From: Nymphaea colorata
Lineage: Eukaryota; Streptophyta; Magnoliopsida; Nymphaeales; Nymphaeaceae
DNA: 64,000 bases
Assembly (NCBI RefSeq): GCF_008831285.2
Contig: NC_045149.1
Location: 13,290,629 to 13,354,628 of the forward strand
Direction of reading: 5' to 3'
Part shown: one piece after another, positions 34,871 to 47,260 of the stretch
How the letters are laid out: each line of letters starts with the position of its first letter
How positions within the stretch are numbered: position 1 is the stretch's first letter
The notes under the pieces: model-generated
Databases searched by the model: none
The model's input: only the letters and a program-made list of their open reading frames with translations
What the model was told of the DNA's origin: nothing
Translations under genes and position numbers: made by a program

Positions 34871-35282
34871 TGAGCCCTAAAATGGCTGACCCTCTAGGTA
34901 TCCTTGATTGCAATTGATAGTTTCACTGCCAAGGCCACTAAGAACACCCTGACATACTCCAGCTTCATTTGAACATATTGGACAAATTCATTTTATTTGG
35001 ATGATTGGATCTTTAGTTTGTACTTGAAAATTTCATCCAATTAAACGATCCAAATGCAATTAGGAACATCTTTCTTGTTATTATTATTTTTTGGCATTGA
35101 TTAGTTAGATAGTTGGTTCAATTAATTGTCCCTTTTTTAATGTCTATGTTATTTGATAATGCAGCTTGCCTTTAAATAAAAAAGTGGTTTATTATTCTAA
35201 TTTTCTTAGATATGAGAACAAGAATGAGTTGTTTGAATTCCGTTCAATTTTTTTCTTTCTCATTGTATGAATAGGATTTCAT

Positions 35283-35362
35283 TCATTTAAAGAAAACCAT
35301 GAAAGCATCCAAATGTTTTATATCATTTAAAGAAAATCATGAAAACATCCAAATGTTTTATA
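35283..35362. repeat. 40 bp tandem duplication
   Basis: Two copies (35283-35322, 35323-35362) of TCATTTAAAGAAAAnCATGA...CCAAATGTTTTATA, differing at about two positions. Confidence 0.93.
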
Positions 35363-35732
35363 CATATCAAAACTCAATTTAAATGGATCCAACATGTGCA
35401 TGTGTCTGCTCTGTGTTTAGAGAGACAAAGATTGGTAGGTATCAAACCCTAAGGTGCTAGACTCATAGGGAACCATCTTGTCCATTGACCTTTTGAAGAT
35501 TCATGATTGAAAGAAAAGGAAAAAGAAAATGAGATAGAGTATTTTTGTCATGTAACATTAATCAACATTTTTTTTTCTTTTCTTTCAACCATCCATCTTA
35601 GAAACATTGATGGCTAAGATGATTGCTTCTGGATCTAACACCTGAAGTCTGGTACCTACCAATTTCTCTATCGTATCACTTTCTCTTTCTCTATTGTCTT
35701 GAATGACTCTTACTAGTACTGGTTAAGAACAT

Positions 35733-35738
<6 letters not shown>

Positions 35739-35771
<33 letters not shown>
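35739..35771. repeat. (AT)n microsatellite
   Basis: Uninterrupted AT dinucleotide run just before the hAT element. Confidence 0.95.
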
Positions 35772-35774
<3 letters not shown>

Positions 35775-35871
35775 CCACTAGCTATCTAACCAGTGTCGTT
35801 TAATCCAGCATGATGAATGGTTAAGAGAAAAATAAGGAGAAAAAGGTTGTGAATATTTTAACCTGCTCTAG

Positions 35872-38800
35872 TAGGTCTGCACAACGAGTTGAGCCAACTT
35901 GAGCTTGACTCGAACTCACTTGAAAAAACTCGGCTCGATCTTCACTTGTTTATAAACGAGTTGAGTGGAGCTCACACTTATATATGAAATGATAAATGAG
36001 TTGAGTTGTATTTGCACGAAAAACTCAACTCGTCTCACTACTTAAAAAGCTAAATGCGGTTGAATCGCAAAAAACCGGCTCACAAATTTTTGAAACCGGT
36101 TGACCAATTAAGGGTAAAAACAACATTTGTTCATTGTTCTTACTGCTTGTTATGTGTGTGTGTTTTCTTGCTTTTGATAATCCTTAGAGTTTGTCTTAAC
36201 TTCTGGATTTTTTTTTTTTTTTGCATGAGCATGATTTTCTTGTATTCTTAATGATTTCCTATTTTTTCTTGTCTTTTGTCTATGCATTTGCTTCCACAGT
36301 TAAATTTTAGGGGCCTTTTCCTTATTGAATTTATTCATTTCTTATGTGGTATTATATTCAAGTCATATTATCTTTGTTCATCAAACGCATATTTTCTCAT
36401 GTATGTTCTATGACTGATTGTTTGAACTTTTCCCCTTTATAAAGAAAGGCTTATAATATTTTGAACCTTATAAGCAGCTTTTCCTGAATTTATGAAGTTT
36501 CACTTATTGGTTTGGTATGTTCTAATAATTTTGTTTTTATTTTTTATAAATATCCAATACCCATTAAATTTGATTTTTGACATGCTTTGGTGGAAGTTTT
36601 TGTCCAATGTTCTACTAAACGTTCTACCTTTCTTTTAAAATCAAGAACATGGTGACCCACATGCCATTGAACTCATTTTGTGCTTCTAAATTTCAAAGTA
36701 TTTCAGTATTATTCTTAATCATGTAGAGACATAAAATGGTCTTGATTTTAGAGCTTATCTAACATTTACTTTGATATATTTTTTCAGATGTTTATCTATT
36801 GAATTCAGCAAATAATTTTATTTATTTATTTCATAAAAATGTGTTGCATCATTAATGTTGTGCTTTTGGGTTTCATTGTGAACCCCTATGCTAAAACAGA
36901 TGTATATGATAAGATGGTCGAGTTTTTTAGATCATGTGGAAGGAGATCCACTTATTAAGGTTGGAATATTGTTAATGCTATCCACAACAATCTTCTTCCT
37001 ATGCTTGATGATTGTATTAGACTAGTGATTTTTGTTATTGTGTTATGTATATTCGTGTTTAATCAACTTGAGGCACTGATTATTGCGTTATGTATCTTTT
37101 CTTTGGATATTGGTTAAGATTATTATTGCATCTTTTTGTGTAAAGAAGAAGAATGTCATCACCAAGAGAAAATGCTATAAACAAAGACAAACAACTAATA
37201 AGTAATTCAAGAGCATGTTCAATAAAACCATCTGCCCTCGGAATCTCTACACAACAATCTAGAGCTGATGATAATTTATATCATACTTAATTAAAATGTG
37301 GTGAAAATGAGGATGTGATCATGTATAAAGTTGAGGAAGTAATGTCTAGTAGGAAAATTACTTCTTCAGTTCGGAATAATTTTGGAAAAGTAAGTGTAGG
37401 TGGTGTAAAAATAAATAGATGCAAGTATTGCAAATTGAGTGTTTGCTATAAATACAAGAGGGAGTACATCATCAATGAGAAGACACAAGGGTCTTGCATG
37501 TCTTGGTACTATAAGGCAAAATACTTTAAGGTTTGATGTTAGTAAAGTTTCAGGTCTAACAAAAGAATCAATGAGTAAGGGTGCCAAAATTGATGTAAAA
37601 AAAATAAGAGAGATATTGGTGAAGTTGTTTGTTTATCATGAGTACACATTCAGTATGGTTGAACACTACTGGTTTAGATTTTTACTGAAGCTTGTTTTTT
37701 CAAACTAATCACCCATTTCAAGGACAACAGTAAAAAAAAAGATTTCACAAAATTATATGACATAGAAAAGAAGAAGAATGACTATTTTAAAGGTATTATA
37801 TCTATTAGTTTGACAATAGATATCTGCACGTCAAACCAACAAATTGGGTATATATCTATTAAATCTCACTTCGTTGATCATGCATGGATGCTTCAAAAGC
37901 ATATACTTGGTTTTAGCCAAGTCGAATTGCTTCATACTGAAAAAAATTTAGCAAATATAATTGTTAAAAATCTTCAGGGATAGGAAATAAAGAAGATCAA
38001 CTTCATTACAGTTGACCATATTTTTCCATTGATGTTCATGTAAGGACATTGAAGGAAAATTTGAAAAAACAGTGGTGTAAATTTATACCAAGATGGTAAT
38101 TTTTTTCATATGTGTTGTTGTGCATGCATTTTAAGATAGTGCAAGATGGTTTGTCTACTATTAGAGATGAACTTGGTAAGATTAGAGACACATTCAAACA
38201 TATAAAATGTTTCTCATCAAGACTTCACGACTTTCAAGCTATGGTAGATGAATTTAAAATTTCGTAATCAAAAGAAGTTGGTGCTACATGTTGCAACTCG
38301 ATGGAATTCTACTTCTTAGAGGTTGCACTTATGTACAAGAATGTTTTTCTAGATATGATATAGAAAATCTTTACTTTACATGGTTGCTTGAAGCACATCA
38401 ATGAAAAAAAAATACTAAAAATATATAGTTTTCTTGAACCATTTTATAGTTTTTGTGTCTTATAAGAAAAATAAATTATATTATAAGAACAAATATAAGA
38501 AAACACATAAAAAAATATTACCTTAGAAAATTTGAATGATAGCATGACTCAATGTCATTTCAAACATATTATAAAATAAGTTTTAGACGCTTGTTAATTG
38601 TTAATGACTATTTTTGAAGAATTTTAAGATTTTTATTGATATTGTGGTTTATGTTGTTGGTGTTTTGCCTTCAATGAAGCCATTGTTGTAAATTTGTGAC
38701 ATTGTTGCTCAAGTTTATTCTATTCCACATTGGCAAGGTCACTATAAGGTATGAGTGACTCTATTTCACATTAACATGCGATGCATTGGACATGTGTCAT

Positions 38801-40520
38801 AGGCTGGTATCTAATGCATGGATTACCTTACAAAACTTTTTCTTCCCAAATACAACATGAAGAGTTTCAGCCCCAAGGCAAATATACTGAGCTTTTTTGT
38901 TGATTTAACCATATAAGCAGTGCAATTTTATTGCTCGTCTTTTAATGCTTGTGCCATATTTGTTTCCATCTTTCCATATGTAACAAGGCTCAAACAATAA
39001 TTTTTAATCTATATATCAATCACCTATATACCAAATGTCCCCTAAAAAAACTTTTTAATATTGAATATCTATCTAGATGAGAACCTCAATCACTTGCTCT
39101 GCACTACCACCTAGTAAGTCTGCTATGCATTGTGGATATTGAGATATGTCATGTGCTTGTGACAGAAGATCTCTACAATCATCCTGCCTGGAGGATGATC
39201 GTCTTTATCATTGGTTTGAGGTTGAGCAAATGATCCATGTTACTTATTTGAGTAGAAAAGGAAAGCTTATTAAAACCAAATAAACGCAATACAAATACTA
39301 TAGCTAAGCAGATCACCAAGCAATAGCAGACAAGCATGGTGCATAAATCTGCTATATAAAAAGCAGAAGTCTTGTCTCTTGCTTTTATAGAGGTTGTTTA
39401 ATTCTCATCCTCTTAATTTTTGGTATTGTAACAACTAACAAGATGGCATGTATTGTTCCAAATCTTAAGTTGTTCAATGATTCGATGTTTTATTTTACCT
39501 TGATGACAAAATTATCAACAAAATTTCTTTTGATTCCTCATCTTCAAGAGGTTGGTAGAACTATGGTGTATGTTCCTTAGTGAACGTGGCTTTTGGACGT
39601 TTACAAGTTTGAATGGAGGAGACCATTATGTATCACAAATGCTGGAGCTATTCTTTTAAATGAATGAATATTTATCCATTCTTTGCTAAAATAATTGCTT
39701 CACGACCATTGACAGCTAGTCTTAATTATTTTTCATTCTTTTGTGTTTGTTAATGTTGTATAATTTTTCTAGGAGCAAATGCTGCTAGACCACCTTTTTT
39801 TATCCCTTCAACATCAGTGAACATTCATCCATTCTTTCTTGACATAACTACTTGGCAATTGGGATAACTGGCTTTGTTTTCCATTCTTAATTATTTTTAT
39901 GTTTTACATAATTTTTCTAGGGGAGAGAATACTGCTAATTATGCCACATCTCTAGTTATTTTTTATTTTTGTTTATTTCCCTTTAGTTTAATGTGCACCT
40001 TTTCTTCATGCTTAACATAAAGCTCCAACCAACAACCTATGAATGAGTCCATGTATTCTGTAGCACTTGAAGTCTTATTTTAAACCTGATCAATAATATT
40101 ATTTGATTAGAATATGTCTTCAAATGCAAATTTGTGTAAGCACCTTGAATCGTTATTTTTTTCTTTATGCTAACCTTTTAATTTTTGTGTTGATTGTCAA
40201 TTGTGTTAGGTTCTAATGTCAAAAGGAGATTCACATGAGTTTAGCATGTGATATATTTAGGCAGAAATTGTTTACTTTTTTGAAGCTTGGAGTAGAATGA
40301 CTAATTGTTATATTTTGAAGTGAATTAAACAAGTTGAGTTCAACGACATGAGCTGCTAGACAAGTTAAATGAGTCGAGCTGAAGCTCGATAGTCGAGTCG
40401 AGCTCGAGCTTATTGTATGAAGCTTGACTCAAGTTCAAACCGAGTTTGAGCTAGAGTTTTTGAAGTTGGTTCGAACTCGAGTTGGCTAGCTCGAGCTCAA
40501 CTCAGCTCATGTGCATTCAT
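35872..40520 (+). mobile_element. hAT transposon, about 4.65 kb, defective
   Basis: The left end (TAGGTCTGCACAACGAGTTG) and right end (reversed: TGAATGCACATGAGCTGAG) are related inverted ends. Both are followed inward by dense GAGCTCGAGC/AACTCG motifs (35880-36060 and 40320-40515), the usual subterminal transposase-binding pattern of hAT elements. A decayed transposase lies inside. Exact ends are uncertain: the best flanking 8-mers (GCTCTAGT and GCATTAGT) match at only 6 of 8. About 1.9 kb of the interior beyond the transposase (38.4-40.3 kb) has no recognisable gene. Confidence 0.6.
37153..38400 (+). pseudogene. hAT transposase fossil (BED finger, RWNST)
   Basis: Starts MSSPRENAINKDKQ at 37153. 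The BED finger reads SSVRNNFGKVSVGGVKIN then RCKYCK (37368-37430). After a frameshift INTRGSTSSMRRHKGLACLG gives its histidine part. The catalytic region then reads SLTIDICTSNQQIGYISIKS and HFVDHAWMLQKHILGFSQVE (about 37810-37930), followed by NFITVDH. KKLVLHVATRWNSTS (about 38270-38315) is the conserved RWNST block. Many stops follow. The protein would bind the element ends and catalyse cut-and-paste transposition; this copy cannot. It is closely related to the minus-strand copy at 29990-31150. Confidence 0.8.
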
Positions 40521-40875
40521 ATGCATTAGTTCATACTTTTTTCTCCTTGTTTTTCTTTCAACCATCTACCTATTTCAGATAGAGGGCATTGGTTACATGG
40601 TTGGGTGATTATGGATAGGCAAAAAATGTGTGTGTGTGAGTGGGTGATTGGTAAATACCAGGCCAATTGGGTAAGGATAAAAATAAAACCTTTTAAATTC
40701 TTGTTAAAAAAAATTAAGCAAAATGTGAAGCTTTTAATGTGTTTATAAACACTAGTTTAATAAAATCATGCTTTACTTCAAGTCATTTCTGTAAAAAATA
40801 ATTGATCATTATACTATAAAAAAATTGATGTTATAAGAGCTTTTCATTTTTTGACTATTACAAAAAATATTATTC

Positions 40876-40965
40876 AAGTAAAAAAATGACTAACTTAATA
40901 TATGTTTCTCATCAAATCACTCTTAAGGTTATATTTATAAACTTAGAATGCAAAAAAAAAAATAA

Positions 40966-41001
<36 letters not shown>

Positions 41002-41505
41002 AAAATGGAGAGGGAGGTACATGACCCTTAGGTGCAATGACCTATAAAGATATCATTTTGGTCACTGATTTTTCCAATATAGATGGCTTAGAGAAGACCA
41101 ATAAGAAAAAATTGTTAATTAACTGTAGATGACTAGAATATTCTCTCATTTTTTGTTGTTGAGTTTCTCTCAGCCATAATGTAATGTTTATGGCACATCT
41201 TTTGCGATCTAACCAAATAGATATTATCTTAAGAATAAGCTGGTGGAAAATATATATTAAGTTAATTATTTTTAAAAATTTAATTGTATTTTTATATTAA
41301 GTAAACTTGAACGGTTCATATAGCATCTAAATTTTGATGATGGAGAGAAATCTCCATCTTTCATGAAAATAGCTTAAACTAAAGCATGTTTGGTATCAAA
41401 TTAGTTTTCATAGCCATATTAAGAAGTTTTATGTTGTTTAGAACATTTTTTAGCAAACAATTAATCAGTCTTGCTTTTATTCGTGACCTAACGGTATGGC
41501 ATCTA
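40876..41505. repeat. Dispersed repeat copy 3 plus inverted partial copy
   Basis: 41205-41505 is the third direct copy of the repeat seen at 13350 and 16040 (ATATTAAGTTAATTATTTT, AAAGCATGTTTGGTATCAAA, TCTTGCTTTTATTCGTGACC). 40876-40970 is the same left part in reverse orientation. A (GA)n run (40971-40997) separates the two arms. The arrangement may be the two ends of one inverted-repeat element or an inverted insertion. Confidence 0.55.
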
Positions 41506-42590
41506 CCAATTTCCATACATATAAAATGGCGAAAACAGGTCATACCCTTTAACATGTAAAACTTACATTTAGATGCCGTATAAATTTGATTATGAGAGAG
41601 GGTAAGTTAAAATACAAAACCGAATAGGAGCCCAAATATTAGAAATTCATTGCTGATAATCTTTCTAAAGATGTAAATCTCATATTAACTTTGAAGTTGC
41701 ATCAAATATCCATATTCAATGAATCAAAATTTACAATTAACTTCGAACATCATATTGCATATCCATGTCACAGTTACGTAAACCTAAGATTCGCTTTGGA
41801 ATTAGATGGAACATCAAAATTAAATCTGCTTCACCTGCTCCATGGCGATAGGAGGATCCATGGCCCTTAAAGTGAATCCAATAAAAAAGCAACAAATGCT
41901 ACAAAAAGGTTAAGGAAGCATTTGGATGACAGCCCAAAGACTGGTTTTCAAAACAAAACCTGTTTTTGCTTCTAAAATATTAATTCTAAACATATTTACG
42001 TAACATCAAAACCAGGCTCTGCTAAAGTTCAACCTTACTAGAAGCTGATTTTCATAAAGAGCCTAAGTAACTTGCCTTCTCTTATGTTTTCTAGGTAAAA
42101 TCAATTTTTGTCCCCTTCCTCAAATTTTTGTCTTACTGAAACTAGTTTTTAGCTCAAATTTTTGTATTATCGTCTAAACATTTAGATCAGGTTTTGAAAT
42201 TAGTTTTTACCTCAAAGTTTTCTCTTATCATCAAAACATTTAAAATAAATTCTAAAACTAGTTTTTATAGCTCGAACTTTTATCTTTTCATCCAAACATT
42301 TAAATCAAGTTTTAAAACCAAGATTTTAACCACATTTTCACAATATTTTACAAAGTTAGTTGTCCAAGAACTTAACTCTTTTTTCCAAAGGTATTTTCGA
42401 CACTGCCATTTAATGGTCCCACGCTGTAGTTTGCAGCAGTCCTATCAGGAGAAACCCCAATTGTCAACTTCAACCCCATCTCTAACGTGCGGACAAAAAA
42501 CCAAAAAGAAATTAGGAGAGAAAGAAACATAATATATATATATATATATCAAAATATCTCTCTTCCTCTCTCTCTCTCTCTCTCTCTTTT
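41506..42590. other. Intergenic with (TA)n and (CT)n runs
   Basis: AT-rich. Three or four imperfect copies of an ~60 bp unit ending CATTTAAATCA or CATTTAAAATAA lie at 42110-42320, coding the repeated pattern in the 42194 frame. TA run at 42532-42549 and CT run at 42566-42588. No gene. Confidence 0.4.
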
Positions 42591-42599
42591 TTTCTTTTT

Positions 42600-42930
42600 C
42601 TCTCTTATTTCTCCCTCTTCTCTGCCACGTGTTTGACGATTGACTTTATCACCCCTCAAAACAAGCAATTAATACGAGCTGCCGAGTGTCGTCTTCTTCC
42701 CGTCGCTTTCCCTTGGCAGGAGAGCGAGTGCCAATGTGGCAGGTGTCTGAGTGCCGTGCCTGTGTTAAGGCAGTCGTTCGACGAGCGGGGAGGGAGAGTG
42801 GCATTCCCGTAGTTTTTGAGAAGTTCGGGGGCTATATTCTGCGAAAGAAGGAAGAGCGAGTGGTGGGGTTGAGGGGGTTGCAGCACTCTCCATATGCGGG
42901 CGTTCGTACAGTCACTAGGTAAAGGTCTCC
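42600..42930. other. GC-rich island of unknown role
   Basis: A GC-richer block amid AT-rich DNA. It begins with a G-box-like GCCACGTG at 42624 and has frames on both strands (42686-42922 + and 42656-42886 -) without any recognisable domain. Two GGCAGGTGT-like motifs are present. It may be a promoter or first-exon relic or part of a mobile element. Confidence 0.3.
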
Positions 42931-43610
42931 TGCTTTGTTTCGTCCTTTTTTTGAACTTTTTATCCTCTCAGTAAAAAAAAAAAAAGAAAAAAAAACAGGT
43001 GTCCCTAGTAACTTTTCTGCCCCTCATAGGGGTAAACCGGTAAATTCGTTCGAACTGATGGTGGAAAATGAAATCGACGACTTCAGACGAGGACGCCCAC
43101 ATGGTCCGATTTTGCGGATTTTGGATCATGTGTTTGGATCAAAGATCCAAACATAGAGGATTGGGCCGCTTTTGGAATTGGATCATTCTTGATGGCTTGC
43201 ACTACAAGACGCTTCAATTTATTGAGATGTACAACCAATTGAAGGCTGCCACGTGTTTGGAAAATTTTAAAACAATTTTTAAAATTTTGAATTTTATATT
43301 TCAAATTAAGTTTATATGTTTTAAATTTTTCGACTTATTCACAGCTAATTCAGTAGATTCACCGAACTAATTTTTGCATCTGCTTGTGCCGCTCATAGCC
43401 TCAACTCATGAGCATCATCGTGTTAAATACCACTGTTACTATTTATTGTTTTATTATCGTTTTTATAATCTTCAAGTTGCAAATGTTTGATATATAATTG
43501 TGAAAAGATACACTCGAATTTTCGATCCATTTGTAATGACATGTTAAACTTTATTATGTCAAACTCCCTATTAATTGCTTTGAAGGGTGCTTCTTTATAT
43601 TAAATTTTTA
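42931..43610. other. Intergenic, nothing recognised
   Basis: Poly-A tract at 42973-43000; otherwise AT-rich non-coding sequence. Confidence 0.4.
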
Positions 43611-43611
43611 G

Positions 43612-43765
43612 TGCCGCAACTGGTTGGTAGGAACAGAGAGAGGTGATAGGTGGCTAGTCACAAGTTCAAATCTCAATGACACCCACATATACATGTATAT
43701 CATGATTGAGGGGCATGATAATATGCATGGGGGCCTTGCACTTCCCGGTTGGTTAATTGATTGAA
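43612..43765 (+). repeat. Possible tRNA-derived SINE
   Basis: An A-box-like stretch GCCGCAACTGGTTGGTAGG (about 43613-43631) is followed about 40 bp later by a B-box-like AAGTTCAAATCTC (about 43662-43674). That is the spacing of an internal RNA polymerase III promoter. The flank GATAGGTGGCTAGTCACAAG and downstream GGGGCATGATAATATGCATG show no tRNA cloverleaf, so it is not a tRNA gene. No target duplication was resolved. Confidence 0.4.
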
Positions 43766-45200
43766 AGACTAAAATAAACTTAAATTTAGCTTTTCTTCAT
43801 TTATTTAAACTATTGGATTATAGGTCCCTTGTCTTGTCTTCAGTTTCACAAGATCTCCAATTCATTAACTCCTTGTTCCATTCTTCTCTCAATATCCCAT
43901 CAGGTCTCAATCAATGAAAGTAAACAATGATAATGAATAATTTTAGTTTCTCTCTCACCAAAAACGTAACTATTTTCTATTTTGTATCTTATAGGTAAAA
44001 ATGGCATTTATAGTTTCTTTTTTATTGCTGTCTGAGATGAGGTACTTGATATTTGAACACAACTCATAAAAGAATGGTGATATTTTCTTTCTAATTGTTC
44101 ATTATTATTAAACTTTAGATTAGGCAAAGTTGATGATAATGGTAGACAAGCTAGTTGAGTAAGAAAACTTGGTTTTATTAAGTCCATCGATTACAGTAAT
44201 GGCTCTAGATGTAATATTGAGATTTGAATTCGTATTGGATACGGCGCAGACAAAAAATGCCAACACATCTATGTAACATGTGGTCCATTATCGACCCTAC
44301 TTGCAATACAATCTCGAAAGATCCCAAAAAATGAAGTTGGGATGCACCCTTCTTTCTGTTATGCGGCCCTTATCTTGAAATCAAATTGTCAAAAATCAAA
44401 AGTGTCAATGCAAACACGAAGGTAAATGCGCTAATCGATCCATATCAGAAAGGTGAACGAACTCTAAAGGCCTGAAACTCATGTCATCTCAGTTTCAGAA
44501 ACCAAATTCTTTGTTGTTGCTTTTCTTACATCTAACATGGCATTTGACAATAGAAATATTAACATACTTCCTGAATTTTGAGACAAATTTATTGAACACT
44601 GATAAAATTTTATAAAGTTACTCTAATCTTTAGAATAATTTGACGAGACATTGTATTAGTTTTAGTTGTTATAAAACGGCTGTAAATGAATACTTCCATG
44701 CTTGTAAATTAAATGCAAATGGATCCACCTCCTCATTCAAATCCTCGAAAGCAAGTAGACTAATATTACAAAGTTGCAAGGGATAGGAAAAAAACTTCGC
44801 ATCCTCGAGGAGATTAGTGCAATGAATTACATGGAAGTTGGGTTGGTAGGTAACTAGTTTTGGTAACGTCAATTTCTTATATTGATATAAGTTGAAATAT
44901 AATCCGACATCATTTTGAAAAACCGAAAACACGATTGGTATCCACCCACGGTAATGAAGAGAAGGGTGGAGTTGTCAATAGAGTGGTCTTCTTCCAACTA
45001 AATAAAAAAGAAACTCGGAGATATTGAGAAGAATTAGAAGAGAAACTACATCAAACGTAATTTGGATCTAAATCCCAGCCCTCGAACCGTCACGGTTTCT
45101 CACCTTTTACCAAACGTGCAGGGTAATAATGTAATTTAAAGCAAGCCCGCGCACTCTTTTACCCTTTTCTTATATCTGAATTCTCAGCGATTGACGGTAA
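43766..45200. other. Intergenic upstream of the AHL gene
   Basis: AT-rich DNA without supported coding sequence. Distal regulatory DNA for the downstream gene is possible, but no specific site can be claimed. Confidence 0.4.
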
Positions 45201-45249
45201 CTATTCCCTAGAGAAGTAGGGGGTGGTTTGGTCATTGGCAAGAAATCGA

Positions 45250-45797
45250 AGGGTGAAAGGGGAATTGAGTAAGAACATAACAGCAAGAGTCATACACGAC
45301 TTTCGTCCGTCGTCGTCATCCACCACCCTTCTGAACGTCTCTCTCTCTCTTTTCTCGTAATCTGTTTTCTTTCTCACAGGACCGAGCTGCTGCGGCTGCA
45401 GAGGAAAGAGCGAAAGGAAAAAAAGGGAGGAAAAGGGCTCGAACAGAAACAAGAGTCCGTCCGCAATTATTATTATACGAAATCCATTTTTGAAAATTTT
45501 GGAAGGACAGAGAGAGAGGTGCGAAGGGAAGAACGCCAGAGGGACCTGTCTGTCTAAAAATGCGTGTAGATGAGGACGTGAAGGGAAGAAGAAGAAGAAG
45601 CAGCAGCAGCAGCTGGTGGTGCAGACGTACCACCAACTTTTCCTCCTCGTCCCCCTCTTCTGCGTTGCACCATCCGTCAATGAGAACGCTTTCTTCCTCC
45701 TCCTCTGTGCCTTCCTCTTTCTCCTCTTCATGTCACGACTCCTGCTACCGTTTGTACGTGCCCCGCCATTCTGTTACCGCCACTACCACCATGACGG
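45250..45797 (+). promoter_or_regulatory. AHL core promoter and leader exon (predicted)
   Basis: GC content rises and CT-rich tracts typical of plant leaders appear (45331-45350 and 45640-45730), with a GAAGAAGAAG/CAGCAGCAGC block at 45585-45612. No clear TATA box is seen. A consensus donor GTGAGT at 45798 would end a non-coding first exon. The best acceptor before the start codon is the AAAG at 47243-47246, giving a 1.45 kb leader intron. An ATG at 45560 opens a Ser-rich frame of 79 codons up to the donor. If spliced as proposed, that frame continues in phase into the main protein. The transcription start is not determined. Confidence 0.45.
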
Positions 45798-47246
45798 GTG
45801 AGTCGGTTTACCCTTCTCTCTTTTCTCGCACACTCTTCTTATCTTTCTCTTTCGTTGAAGGGGAAAGGGTAGGCATCGCCATTTTTTTCCTCTCGCCAGT
45901 ATGACCACCAAGTCTCTGGTTTTTTGCTCTCCTTATGACGTAGAGGACGCGCGAATGCAATCTTGGAGGGGTCGAGATTATGTAGTCCCGACGTTTGAGT
46001 CTCTCCTTTCCTTGATTGTCTTTATTTCTTTGCTGGTTCTCTACGCTTTGATCGTTCAAATGGAGAGTTTTTCCTTGGTATCGCGAACTTCCTGCTTTTT
46101 TTCTCCTCTCCGTATATTTTAGGGTTTAAGCTTTTTTGGTATCGAGATTTTGCAAAGCGGGCTTTCTTGTTTCGTCTTATTTTTTGGTGAACAGGGTCCT
46201 TTTTTGCATTTGTGCTCTGGTCAAATGAGGTGGAGTTGACTTGGTTTAGGTTGAATTAGGGTTCTTCGGGAGGTCCTTTTCCATTGCATTCTCTCTCTTT
46301 TTACCCTACTTAGTTTGAGGTGGTATAGTTTTGCTTTAAATTTTGTTTGTTTGTCCTGCTGGGAACAAGAGAAGTTTTTCCTTATTTTTTTCTTTGTTTT
46401 TTGGGGCCCGTGAGATCAAAATGCGGAACTTTCTACTTCGGTTTTTTCTCCGTTGGTTACTTTTGGCGTCATTTATGGTTTTGATCCGTAGCTTTGCTAT
46501 GATGTGAAAAAGATGTTTTGGGAGAAGAAGTGGTTTTCAGAATCTTTTTCTTCTCTGGCGGGTTTTCTGCTTTTAATATTGCGATCAAACTAATATTTTA
46601 CAGTGTTTGGCTTTCCTTTGGCGATCGCTGACCACCTTTTCTTGCTAAAGAGCTATGGTGTCTTGGGGAAGCGGACCAACTTCCAAGTTTTGTGGAGAAT
46701 ATCCAGTGTGTGTGTGTGTGTGTGCACCTTACTGACGACGATGGGCATAACGTGGCCTTTCACTTCCCTGTTAGATTTTCAGAAATTGCTTGTTTACGTT
46801 GCATTGAAAATTTTTGCTCCGAGTACAGAAAAATAACTGGACTTGATGTTTTCTTGTGGGCGCTTATACCATAGCAATAGCATGCTACATTCTGTTCTAT
46901 ACTTAGCTTTAAGACTTTGTTCAGCGACTTGATGTTGTTAAGGGCCATAACATTTGTATGTGGATTATTTTGTGTTCCTTTGAAGGTTGACCTCGATCAT
47001 CGCTCGTTCGCTGCCTCGCATGCTCTCTGGATGTCAAATGCATGTGACTACCTGTGTCTGTCTACTTCTCTTTTCAATTGGCTGGGGGCCCCAAACTGTA
47101 ACTGCCCGTCTGGTTACTGTGTGAGTAATTAAATGGTAGTAAGAAGAGTTTGGCGTGTGAGCATTTAGAGTGGGTGTTGAAGTTATCTATTTCCTTGCTT
47201 TACCACTTTCCTTTTTTCTCTTTTGGGGTATTGGCAATTTGTAAAG
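45798..47246 (+). other. Predicted 5' leader intron of AHL
   Basis: T-rich sequence between GTGAGT at 45798 and the pyrimidine-rich tract CTTTCCTTTTTTCTC plus AAAG at 47246. It contains a (GT)n run (46705-46722). Long first introns in leaders often raise plant gene expression; whether this one does is unknown. Confidence 0.5.
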
Positions 47247-47260
47247 TGAAAATTAAATGC

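Larger units (their letters stand above)
34871..35871. other. Intergenic with short repeats
   Basis: Holds a 40 bp tandem duplication (35283-35362) and an AT microsatellite (35739-35771). No gene recognised. Confidence 0.45.

Noticed and set aside
42656-42922. Protein-coding gene in the GC-rich island
   Set aside because: Similar-length frames exist on both strands with no recognisable domain or splice pattern; GC-richness alone explains the open frames.
43612-43690. tRNA gene
   Set aside because: A and B box-like motifs are present but no acceptor, anticodon or D-arm pairing was found; a SINE head fits better.
45201-45731. Long minus-strand frames (176 and 106 aa) opposite the AHL leader
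   Set aside because: They are shadows of CT-rich leader sequence; composition is low complexity (poly-Leu, poly-Phe) and no domain is visible.
47150-47260. Upstream start of the AHL exon 1 frame
   Set aside because: The 37 extra codons lie in the predicted leader intron before its acceptor and do not resemble AHL N-termini; MDGREAM is the family start.
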